31,982 nucleotides of DNA from Ascoidea tarda (nom. inval.) (taxonomy: Eukaryota > Ascomycota > Saccharomycetes > Ascoideales > Ascoideaceae): NCBI GenBank assembly GCA_030560485.1, contig JAKTTS010000134.1:1-31982 (forward strand). Direction: 5' to 3'. Position 1 is the first letter of the stretch. Each line of letters starts with the position of its first letter. Made by a program: the position numbers and the translations under genes. Under the pieces are notes generated by a model. That model searched no databases, was not told where the DNA came from, and saw only the letters and a list, made by a program, of their open reading frames with translations. Below are positions 1-8,177 of this stretch, in pieces.

Positions 1-55
<55 letters not shown>

Positions 56-135
56 GCAATAACAACAATAACAACAATAACAATAACAACAATAACAATA
101 ACAACAATAACAATAACAATAACAATAATAATTAC
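1..135 (+). repeat. AAT/AAC trinucleotide repeat encoding poly-Asn
   Basis: A pure AAT run fills about the first 54 bases and is followed by mixed AAT/AAC triplets. It is in frame with the helicase gene and encodes Asn with one Ser. The window begins inside it, so copy number is unknown. Confidence 0.9.
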
Positions 136-3100
136 AGAAGTTCATTAAACAGGTCCAATTCATCAAAAAGAAATAGTTTGTTTAAAAAAAACAAAACCAC
201 TTTAATTCTTGATAAATTCAACAAGTTCGCCAATACAAATCAAAACCATCACAACAACAATTCTAACACAAATGCTAACGCTAATTCTATTAACACAAAT
301 AGTGCAAATGCAAAATCAACAAGTTCTCACTGTTCTTATTGCGGAGATTTTAATCAAAATTTCCTACTATATTGCAACATTTGTCAAAAGTTTTTTTGTA
401 ATTCTGGTAGAAAATTCACTGCTCATTTTTCTATTCATATGAATTTGAACAACCATACCTCTTTTTCTTTAATTAGTTATAATAATAATTACAATACCCA
501 CAATTATAACTCTAAATTTGGTCATAACCACTCCAACTTAATTAATTCTTCCTATTTACCCATATCCTGCGAATCATGCAACTCTAATAATATCAACAAT
601 TTAAACTTTATCTTAATCAATAAATCGAGTAACGAACTAGTTGATTTTAATAATGATGATTACTTGTTTCCAAATGAATATAAAAAATTCATTTTTTTTT
701 GTTCCTCTTCAGTCAATCAATCTTGTTTTAATAATATCAATATCAAGTATTTCAATAATCAAGATATTGAAAGCGATCAATTTATAAATCCAGTTATCTT
801 AAACGGTTTCTTGAATCATTTTATACTAAGAAAAAATAATTCAAAGATTAATAGCACAATTTTAAATTTAAAATTAACCGATATTTATCTTTATGAAAAT
901 TGTATTAAAAACCCAAATTATAAATTTTCCTTAATTGATTTCCTAAATGATCAATATCAAAACAAATTTTTGTATTCAAACTCTAATGATAGCTCAAATA
1001 TTCATAATAATAATAATAACAACAACAATAATAATAATAATACATTTAATGATTTATCATTTTCTTCAACATCTACACCTCAATTTTCTTCTTATTATGA
1101 TAGCTTTAACGACTTTTTATTTCATAATACTAATTTATTGTTTAATAATCAAGTTTTCCAACTAATGACACCAACAAATAACAATAACCATAAATTATCT
1201 AAAAATTTAGCTTTTGTTCCTTATAAATCTATCAAATTTAATTTTTCAGATTTAACTTGTATTATTAGATTAAATACTAATTATAATATGCCTTATTTTA
1301 GTACTGATCAAGTGATTGCTTTAAAATTCTTTCCATCGAATGATGAAAATGATAACAAATCAAATAATAAATCACAGAATAAAAATAAAAATAAAATTGA
1401 AGATCAAGATAATCAAAATTATAAAATCATGTTTTGTTTTATTGAGGAATTACCAAATAATGATTATAACCCAGAATTGAAATTGTCAATTTTACAATAT
1501 AACTATACTTCACCTGATAATAATATTTATAATACCTTTTTAATTGATCCGTTCATTGATTACAACCAAACTCCTGTTTTGAAATCAAAAATTCTTGATG
1601 ACGATTTTATTAGTAATGATGATCTTATTAACAATGACGATGATAGTGAAAACATAAAATCTGATATTGATAACAATGAAGAAAATAAAAAAATCTTTTC
1701 TTTACCATCAGTTGTTAGCGATACTAGATCATTTAATATTTTACCCTTTGATTTAGCTTATTCAAGAATAATAATTACCTTATTTAGAATCTCAACAGGT
1801 GAGATTGAATTAAATGAATTTTTAATGAATTTAGTTTTAGGTAAAAAATTTGATAATTTTGAATTCAATTCATTGACAATGAATAACATTGATTATAATG
1901 AAACATATTATCATAAGAATTGTAACTTTTTGCAAAAAAGAGTTATTGATCACGCTGACCAATATCGATTTACGTTAATTGATGGTTATCCCGGTACAGG
2001 TAAATCATTAACAATTTCATCAATAATTCAAAATTTAATCAAGAATAATTCCAAGCCAGTTTTAATTTGTTCTGCGTCAAATTTATCAATTGACAATGCT
2101 ATTTTAAATTTGATTAAAATCAAGCCAAATTTCAGAATTTGCAAAGTCGTATCAAATTTAAAAGAAAACTTTTATGATATTGATCACAAGATTGGTAAAT
2201 ATTGTTTCCATAATTCAGTATTAAATTCTAATAGAACAGAATTGATTAATCTTTATCTCAGCAATAAATTTAATTTAGATAATGACAATATTATTGGTAA
2301 TATTAATAATAATAATAATAAAAAAATGACTAAATTGTACAATGATTTCTTCAATAATCAAGATGCCATATTTACTACTTGTTATTCATCGTTAGATCCC
2401 AAATTAGAAGATATTAATTTCTCATCAATTATAATAATTAATGCAAATCAAACATCTAATTTGTTGTCATTATTGCCTATTAGCAGAAATTGTTCAAAAT
2501 TAATTATGGTTGGAGATTCTAAGCAATTGACTCCACTTGTTAACAACAACAATAATCTTTTTGATTATAGAGTATTGAAGGATACATTATTTAGAAGGAT
2601 CTTAATTAATAATAACAGCAGTCCTGTATTATTAAATGAGCAATTTCGAATGAATTCAAAATTATTAGAATTTCCATCGAAATTTTTTTATAAGAATAAT
2701 TTAATTAATAGTTATAATAAAGAGGATAATGATTTTTTTATTAAGAAATTTAATTCATCTAATCATAAGAAATTAAAGAATAGACTTCAAATCCCAGTTA
2801 TATTTTGGGATCAAATATTCAATAAGAATTATCGAGAAAGAGAATTTTATTATAAGAAGAAATTTAATAACATTGATAATTTTCTAGTCAATCAAATTAC
2901 TTATGAAAATCATGAAGAGATCAATAAGATTGTTTCATTGGTTAAACATTTGGTATTTAATTTTAAGATTAAGGCTAATAAAATTGGTATTATTACGTTA
3001 TACACTGGACAAAGAATGTTGCTTGCAAAATTATTATATGATGAATTTTTTAAAAAGGCAAATAATAACAATAATGGGAATAAATCGATTAATAAAATTG

Positions 3101-3546
3101 AAGTTGGGGATAATTTAATTGGAACTGAATTTAGAGAATTTTCAACTAAATCCCGAGTTGTACTATTCGAGGATAATAATATCAACGAATTTGAGTTATC
3201 AATTATTAATCAAGTCAAGGGAATTGAGATTGGTACAGTTGATTCATTTCAAGATTATTCTAAAGAGTATATTATTTTATCGACAGTAAAATCTGAAAAT
3301 TTGACCGTTAACAATAATTTGGATCAATTAAAACTACTTAATGATCAAAATAGATTGAATAGTATTATCACTAGATGTGAGAATGGATTGTTTATTATTG
3401 GGAATTCCAAAGTATTAAGTTCAAGTTCGAAGATTTGGAATAATTACTTGAGTTATTTATATGATTCAGATAGTGTATTTGATGGGGATAAAATCGAAGA
3501 ATTGGATAATAAAGCATTTAAAGAGCATCTTGTTTATCTTAAATAG
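1..3546 (+). CDS. Divergent Upf1-family SF1 RNA helicase with degenerate Walker B, 5' partial
   Basis: The frame is open from base 1 through a poly-Asn tract, so the true start lies outside the window; no in-frame ATG precedes the conserved part. Around 325-850 there is a Upf1-type CH zinc module: Cys/His pairs near 331-460 (SHCSYCGD, YCNICQKFFC, then H-x3-H), a CESC pair at 568-579, and late Cys at 700 and 724. After an Asn/Lys-rich stretch comes an SF1 core: motif I GYPGTGKS (1984-2007), Ia CSASNLSIDNA, III VGDSKQLTP, IV EQFRMNSKLLEFPS, V VDSFQDYSKEYIIL and VI RLNSIITRC, ending soon after as yeast Upf1 does. Motif II, normally DE, reads IIIINANQ, so both acidic residues are gone (2440-2445). 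Known family role: nonsense-mediated mRNA decay in the cytoplasm, with the CH module contacting Upf2. Inferred: an ATPase-impaired paralogue or a very diverged orthologue. Confidence 0.85.
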
Positions 3547-4109
3547 ACAAATAGAAAACCAATAGAAAGCCAAAAAAATAAAAATAAAAAAATACAATTA
3601 AGTCATTTTTCATCATATTCATACTTTTTTTTCGTTCTAGTTTATGATTTACTCATTTTTTTGTTTATTTTGTTTTGTTTTGTTTTGTTTGATTTATTGT
3701 TTTTCTTTTTCATTAAAAAATCATTGTTAAAAATCATTGACTTTACTTCATTTTAACGAAAACAAAAATAAAATTGATCAATTCATTATATTCGTTTACA
3801 TATTTTTTCATTCGTTTATTTGTTAGTCTGTTTTTGTCAATTCATAATTTATTTTGTTTATATAGTTCGTATTTTTGCAGTTATTCATTTTTTTATCAAT
3901 TAAATAAAACACAATAAATAAAAACTGAAACAGCAGTGTTTGAATAAAAACAAGGAATGAAAGAGAGGATTTGGAGTATTTATAAGAATTTTGAAATTAA
4001 GCGCTGACACTTTTGAACCCAGAAAAGATATTTGATATAATTGAACTGTAGTAAATTACAAAGATTATAAAAATTACCATCAAATCAGCCAAATCAAATA
4101 TAATTGAAA
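3547..4109. other. Intergenic region upstream of the first membrane-protein gene
   Basis: AT-rich spacer between two co-directional genes. It contains five TTTTG repeats near 3667-3690, a TATTTATAAG stretch near 3977, and the 10-mer TAAGCGCTGA at 3998-4007, which recurs upstream of the neighbouring membrane gene. No ORF or RNA gene is recognisable. Confidence 0.5.
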
Positions 4110-4859
4110 ATGAGTAAACCAAGACATAATACCAGTTCATCTAGAGGTAAGAATAATCATAATCATAATCATAATCATAATAATCATAATAATGATAATT
4201 TTGATGATTTATTATCTGGAAATACATTGATTAAAAAATTGGTTAGAGTGATTGTTGAAGATTTTATTGAACAGATTAAATACAAGGTGAAGAAGATAAT
4301 TGGGGGGATACCATATCAAGAAGAGGCTTTAAGGTATTATTCTCGACATCCAATTTATATCAGTTTTATTTTGTTCTATACAGGTATAATTTCATTTCCC
4401 GTTATAGTTGTAATAATGTTTATAATCAGTTTTTTCTTTCAAGCGATTATTGGGACTTTTTTATTTATTCTAAGCAATTTTTTTAATTTTTTTTTAATTA
4501 TTGGAGTTGGGATATTAAGCCCATTGATATTTATTTCGATTGTTAGTATTACTAGTTTTTTAATGATTACACAGGTGTTGATTATGAAGGTTTACTACAA
4601 TGATGGTTGGGTAGATATTGATGAAGAAAATGAAAATAGAAATGGGAGTGAGAACGAGAATGAGAACGAGAACGAGAACGAGAATGAGATTAAGAATAAG
4701 ATTAAGAAGTTTAATTTTGATAATTACAACAAGTATAAGAAAATTACAGATAAATATTCAAGTAAGATTAAAGAGATAGTAAAGATGATTAAACTATCCA
4801 AGCGAGTTTCGTTATTATTCAATTTTGTGAAGATGCAAGTTAAGAATGGCAAAAAGTAG
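4110..4859 (+). CDS. Small multi-pass/hairpin membrane protein, possibly promethin (LDAF1/Ldo16)-like
   Basis: A 249-residue protein; ATG at 4110 is the first Met in frame. The N-terminus is a polar His/Asn repeat (about residues 15-30), followed by an amphipathic stretch at about 38-66. Residues 81-159 are one long block without a charged residue, enough for three to four membrane passes or two hairpins. It begins with HP at 80-81 and has a Phe-Pro at 96-97. The C-terminus is cytosol-like, with a Glu-Asn repeat at 180-193 and a basic tail. This layout resembles promethin/LDAF1 proteins (Ldo16/Osw5 in budding yeast), which act with seipin at ER sites of lipid-droplet formation. That assignment rests on architecture only. 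The convergent gene ending 60 bp away encodes a protein of the same design. Other small ER membrane families are possible. Confidence 0.6.
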   Translation: MSKPRHNTSSSRGKNNHNHNHNHNNHNNDNFDDLLSGNTLIKKLVRVIVEDFIEQIKYKVKKIIGGIPYQEEALRYYSRHPIYISFILFYTGIISFPVIVVIMFIISFFFQAIIGTFLFILSNFFNFFLIIGVGILSPLIFISIVSITSFLMITQVLIMKVYYNDGWVDIDEENENRNGSENENENENENENEIKNKIKKFNFDNYNKYKKITDKYSSKIKEIVKMIKLSKRVSLLFNFVKMQVKNGKK

Positions 4860-4919
4860 ATAAAGACAAGATAATTTGCTAAGAATTAGATATATATGAG
4901 GGATTGTTTTTTTGTTTTT

Positions 4920-5537
4920 TTATCTCTTCGAAGTGGCATAGGTTTTAAAAAAAGGTAAATAATTTATAAAAAAATTGAATAGAGGAATATTTTCAAAAAA
5001 CTGATAAATTCTGGCTAAGATTGCATAAAGTGTAGCATTGAAGGTGAATAAAGTTATCATTGGGAAACTTAATGAGAAATTGATGAGGGCAATGAAACTT
5101 AATATTCCAATGTTGAACATGAAGTGGTAAGATATACCAACAACAATAGATAAGGATAAAACAATAGACATGATAAATATTAGGAGCAATATTGGAAATG
5201 CTAAGATAGAAATTATAAAAGATAGAGAGTAGAGTATGTTAGAGTGAGACTGTTGAAATTGTGTGAGTTTCCTAATTAAACGAATATTTTTAAACTCTTT
5301 GAGCAAAGTAGAAAGAACCATTTCTATTATCATGTAGGGGAATTCTGGAATGTGTCTTTTAAGAATTTTTAAAACAAAAGCCAATTCTTTTGGTTGCACA
5401 TCTTTGGTGTCAATGGCATTGGAATCGTCATAAGTATTAGCAGCGTCAGCAAAAGTTTTTCTTCTATTATTGGACCTGGATTGGTTGAAAAAGTTGTGTT
5501 TTTTGTTTGTTTTAGATTTATTGCTGGTGTTATTCAT
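4920..5537 (-). CDS. Small multi-pass/hairpin membrane protein related in design to its convergent neighbour
   Basis: A 205-residue protein starting at the ATG at 5537. The frame stays open further upstream, but that extension runs into the tRNA gene and has no ATG, so the shorter start is preferred. Residues 1-50 are polar and basic; 50-95 contain predicted amphipathic helices; 99-175 are charge-free and hydrophobic; the last 30 residues are aromatic with a short basic end. His98 and Phe-Pro at 114-115 have the same 16-residue spacing as His80 and Phe-Pro at 96-97 in the convergent gene, and both continue into an Ile/Leu/Phe-rich block. A promethin/LDAF1-type lipid-droplet role is a low-confidence inference. 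The promoter must lie in or beside the tRNA gene, since the Pol III terminator is only about 95 bp from the ATG. Confidence 0.6.
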   Translation of the reverse strand: MNNTSNKSKTNKKHNFFNQSRSNNRRKTFADAANTYDDSNAIDTKDVQPKELAFVLKILKRHIPEFPYMIIEMVLSTLLKEFKNIRLIRKLTQFQQSHSNILYSLSFIISILAFPILLLIFIMSIVLSLSIVVGISYHFMFNIGILSFIALINFSLSFPMITLFTFNATLYAILARIYQFFENIPLFNFFINYLPFFKTYATSKR

Positions 5538-5631
5538 GTTTTGCAGAAATTGAGGTGACAAAAACAGCAAAACCAACAAAAGAAGCAGAAGAAGCAGAGG
5601 AAGCAAAAAAATAAGCGCTGAGAGAAAAACC

Positions 5632-5637
5632 AAAAAA
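5632..5637 (-). terminator. Pol III T-run terminator of the tRNA gene
   Basis: Six consecutive T on the minus strand begin one base after the tRNA discriminator base, with a second T5 run just beyond. This is the standard RNA polymerase III stop and supports an expressed tRNA gene. Confidence 0.85.
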
Positions 5638-5638
5638 G

Positions 5639-5732
5639 CACCCGACGTGGGAGTCGAACCCACAATCTTCTGATGACTTAATACCAATTGGCTGTTAGAA
5701 GTCAGACGCGTTAACCATTACGCTAGCCAGGC
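5639..5732 (-). tRNA. tRNA-Arg(UCU) with a 21-nt intron
   Basis: The minus strand folds as a full cloverleaf. The 7-bp acceptor stem is GCCTGGC with GTCGGGT (three G-U pairs). The D stem is GCGT/ACGC with GG in the loop, the anticodon stem TCTGA/TCAGA, and the T stem GTGGG/CCCAC with loop TTCGACT. The anticodon loop CTTCTA-A gives anticodon TCT at 5699-5697, reading AGA. A 21-nt intron at 5695-5675 sits at the canonical place after position 37. The mature length is 73 nt with discriminator G. Box B GGTTCGACTCC and a box A-like TGGCTAGCG are present. S. cerevisiae tRNA-Arg(UCU) genes lack an intron as far as I recall, so this one is lineage-informative. Confidence 0.95.
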
Positions 5733-6140
5733 TCGGTTTGTGGTCTACGTGTCCACTTTTAGTTCTTGTGCTAGTTTTTTTAGCTCAAAAATTTTACGAA
5801 TTTTTGTTTTGAAAACGAAAATTTTTATTTCTCAGGAGATAAAGAATAACGAACTAATATACAATTACATAAATACGTACAGAAATAATAAGTGACAAAA
5901 ACAAAAGTAGATCAGATAGGGATTGGGATAAGGATGAGGATAAGTAGGATTATAAATATACTGAGAAAAAAATATAGGGGTTAAGCTTAATCATTATTAA
6001 CTAGATGAATAATGAGAGATAGTGAGAAGATATAATGAATAGCAAAAGTCTATTTTTTAGTGTGATATATCTAAATTAAATGTATTTCAGATAGATTAAA
6101 TTAGAATAAAACAAAGTAAATTAGGTTAAAGTGAGATTAG
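5733..6140. other. Intergenic region between H2A.Z and tRNA-Arg
   Basis: AT-rich spacer that serves as 3' flank of the H2A.Z gene and 5' flank of the tRNA gene, both on the minus strand. I see no ORF, repeat or RNA gene in it. Confidence 0.5.
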
Positions 6141-6554
6141 TTATTTTAAATTTGATTGTTTTTTCTTTTCAACTTTTAATAGTAAGGCAGGATTAATATG
6201 AGGCAAAACCCCACCATATGCTATAGTTGCTTTGATCAAATTATCCAATTCTTCATCACCCCTTATAGCTAGTTGTAAGTGTCTTGGAGTAATTCTTTTG
6301 ACTTTCAAATCCTTTGCTGCGTTTCCAGCCAATTCAAGGACTTCTGCGGCCAAATATTCTAGTACAGCAGTTAAATATATTGCAGCTTTTGCTCCAACTC
6401 TTGTTTTATTTTGTGCTTTCTTTTTTAAAAATCGTTTGATTCTACCAACAGGAAATTGTAGTCCAGCTTTTGCACTTGATGATTGGAATTTTAAACCGTT
6501 TTCAGTTCCACCACCACCAGCTTTGCCTTTGCCGCCATGGCTCTTTCCTGACAT
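6141..6554 (-). CDS. HTZ1: Histone variant H2A.Z
   Basis: A 137-residue protein close to the usual fungal H2A.Z length (about 134). The N-tail [16 protein letters not shown] carries the acetylatable lysines. The histone fold contains [38 protein letters not shown] and [20 protein letters not shown]. The variant-specific features are present: [20 protein letters not shown] in the docking region, and a short tail instead of the SQ motif of canonical H2A. It replaces H2A at promoter-flanking nucleosomes, is deposited by SWR1 and marks genes for rapid induction. It is intronless, codon usage is AT-rich, and no CTG codon was seen. A divergent promoter is shared with the eEF1B-gamma-like gene. The tail is slightly longer and more basic (KKKQSNLK) than in S. 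cerevisiae. Confidence 0.97.
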   Translation of the reverse strand: MSGKSHGGKGKAGGGGTENGLKFQSSSAKAGLQFPVGRIKRFLKKKAQNKTRVGAKAAIYLTAVLEYLAAEVLELAGNAAKDLKVKRITPRHLQLAIRGDEELDNLIKATIAYGGVLPHINPALLLKVEKKKQSNLK

Positions 6555-6990
6555 GATACAAGTAGGTTAAAAGAGAAAAGAAAAAAAAAAGAGATAACCA
6601 ATTGAGTTATCAATTAATTATGGATATAAAAGTAGATGTGAGTGTGGTTGAAGATAATTCAGTGAAATTGGTGGCTCTCTGGCTGTATAATCCACGTAAC
6701 TTAATTTGGAAGTGTGTACTACTACAGCAGTATGGTAACAGTCATAAAAAGTATAAACGATGGATAGATAATGATAGATAATAGTAAATACAGGCACCAG
6801 ACAGTTGTGGGTAAATAGTGATAAATAGCAAAACTTTCTCTTGCAAAGAAAAAATAAACAATAAAATAAACATGAAAAAGACGCGACTTTTCTCCGTTCA
6901 AAGCTCCGACTTTTTCATCCGAAATGAGGTAATCGAAAAGCTCTGAGATCTTCTTCTTCTCCTTCTCTTTTTTCTTCACAACTGCTGCTC
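6555..6990. other. Divergent promoter region between H2A.Z and the eEF1B-gamma-like gene
   Basis: A 436-bp spacer between two divergently transcribed genes. Base composition shifts from AT-rich near H2A.Z to C/T-rich just before 6991. A TATAAAAG lies near 6624 on the plus strand. No coding frame in it starts with ATG. Confidence 0.45.
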
Positions 6991-7647
6991 ATGCTGAAAG
7001 ACATTCTCTTTGTCACTGCCGCTATTCGCTGCGTGCTTCCCAAGGCCCTCGTCAGACACTACAGTCTCCCCATCGCTCTCCTGGCAGACCTCTCCCTGCC
7101 CCAGTACGCCCTCACCTTTCCCCTTCGTAAAGTGCCTGTGCTCTTCTCCCTCCATCAGCAGCACTTGTCTGAGGTGGCTGCCATCCTCCTCTACCTCAAC
7201 TCCTTGGCCTTCAACAGAGACAACTTGGTTCCCGCCGACACCACCGCCAACAGCTACTTCCAGGTCATTCGCTGGTTGTCCTTCTTCACCTCGGAGTACG
7301 TCCCAGCCCTCGCCCTCTGCTTCAAACAGCTCGATGGCAGATTGCCCTACAACAGGCCCCAGTACGACGACAGCCTCTCCAAGATCACTGTTATGTCCCT
7401 GATGCTCGAGCACCACTTGCTGCTTCACAACGGCTTCCTTGTCGAGCCCAACCACATCACAATGGCTGATCTCTTTGGTGCCTCCTGTGTCCTCAGAGGC
7501 TTCAACTTCTTTTTCGACGCAGCCTGGAGAAAAAACCATCCCATCACCACCTCCTGGTTTCTCAACGTCACCAGCAGCCCCATTCTCAAGGAAGACTTTG
7601 CTGCCTTCCAGTTCATCGACAAGGCACACGAATTGGCTCCTCGATAG
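6991..7647 (+). CDS. Stand-alone GST-like domain protein related to eEF1B-gamma
   Basis: A 218-residue protein. The ATG at 6991 is supported because the N-terminus aligns end to end with yeast eEF1B-gamma (Cam1/Tef4): ILFVTAAIRCVLPKALVRHY matches the first beta strand and helix, and FPLRKVP matches FPLKKVP. QVIRWLSF, GRLPYN, NHITMADLFGAS, WRKNHPITTSWF and PILKEDFAAFQF match the C-terminal GST helices. The protein stops after the GST domain; the Lys-rich linker and the conserved EF1G C-terminal domain of about 160 residues are missing, and nothing resembling them follows. In eEF1B-gamma the GST domain scaffolds the GDP/GTP exchange factor for eEF1A, so a cytosolic role near translation or as a GST-fold adaptor is inferred. 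Composition is atypical: 34 of 60 bases are G+C at 7201-7260, and Leu is mostly CTC. Confidence 0.88.
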   Translation: MLKDILFVTAAIRCVLPKALVRHYSLPIALLADLSLPQYALTFPLRKVPVLFSLHQQHLSEVAAILLYLNSLAFNRDNLVPADTTANSYFQVIRWLSFFTSEYVPALALCFKQLDGRLPYNRPQYDDSLSKITVMSLMLEHHLLLHNGFLVEPNHITMADLFGASCVLRGFNFFFDAAWRKNHPITTSWFLNVTSSPILKEDFAAFQFIDKAHELAPR

Positions 7648-7749
7648 TTATTCCTGCGCTGTTCCAGTACCTGTTCTAATACCTGTTTTCCACTACTCTC
7701 CCCAATAACTCCTCAACACACTCCGGAAATGCTAATTGTCTGCCCTCGG

Positions 7750-7774
7750 CACGTGATTTGGTTTCTCTTCCAAT
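7750..7774 (+). promoter_or_regulatory. CACGTG and CCAAT boxes upstream of the complex I subunit gene
   Basis: CACGTGA starts at 7750 (Cbf1/Pho4-type E-box) and CCAATAA at 7770 (Hap2/3/4/5-type), about 130 and 110 bp before the ATG at 7881. The combination is known from yeast respiratory gene promoters, which fits the downstream product. Function is inferred from motif and position. Confidence 0.4.
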
Positions 7775-7880
7775 AAAAACCGGCACAAAATAATCACTTC
7801 TCGCTTTGATCTCGTTATATTGGTTTAAAATTAATACTGCCCTCAAGCTTCTCTCTTCTTTTGCAGCTCTCAATTATAAC

Positions 7881-8177
7881 ATGTCTTCAGGTTTTGGTTT
7901 AAGAGGTGGTACTGGTCGTTGTTTTGGTGAATGGCAACGTTTCATGGAATGCTACACTAATGCTGGAACTGCAAAACCTTCTCAATGTCAACCAAATGCT
8001 GATGATTACTTTGAATGTCTCCACCATTCAAAGGAGAAAGCAAGAACTTTGGCTATAAAAACTGAATATTTAAGACAAAAGCACTCTTCAAAACCAGAAG
8101 AAAGAGAAAACGTATCAAACTTATATACCAGAAAATCTGCTCCTGAAGCTCTAGGTTTAGTGACCTCCGAAGATTAA
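7881..8177 (+). CDS. Complex I accessory subunit, NDUFS5 / 15 kDa type, twin CX9C
   Basis: A 98-residue protein beginning [14 protein letters not shown]. It has two CX9C motifs, [11 protein letters not shown] and [11 protein letters not shown], spaced as in a CHCH helical hairpin, then a basic Lys/Arg/Glu-rich helix. This pattern and GF-GLxGGxGRCFxxWxxFxxC fit the NDUFS5 (15 kDa, IP) subunit of NADH:ubiquinone oxidoreductase. That subunit lies on the intermembrane-space face of the membrane arm; such proteins enter through the Mia40 disulfide relay and need no cleaved presequence. The upstream in-frame extension lacks an ATG, so 7881 is chosen. Codons are AT-rich, unlike the gene just before it. 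It is evidence that the organism keeps complex I. Confidence 0.9.
   Translation: MSSGFGLRGGTGRCFGEWQRFMECYTNAGTAKPSQCQPNADDYFECLHHSKEKARTLAIKTEYLRQKHSSKPEERENVSNLYTRKSAPEALGLVTSED

Noticed and set aside
5538-5687. N-terminal extension of the second membrane gene, including a Leu-rich segment
   Set aside because: It has no ATG and its first part is the translated tRNA-Arg gene; the Leu run is a CT-rich spacer.
6976-7629. 217-codon minus-strand frame opposite the eEF1B-gamma-like gene, plus a 130-codon frame at 7010-7402 on the same strand as that gene
   Set aside because: The sense frame matches eEF1B-gamma end to end; the others are open only because the DNA is C-rich with few stops.
7842-7865. 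Pyrimidine tract ending TTTTGCAG just before the complex I subunit ATG, resembling a 3' splice site
   Set aside because: No convincing donor or branch point upstream, and the ORF is complete from its own ATG.
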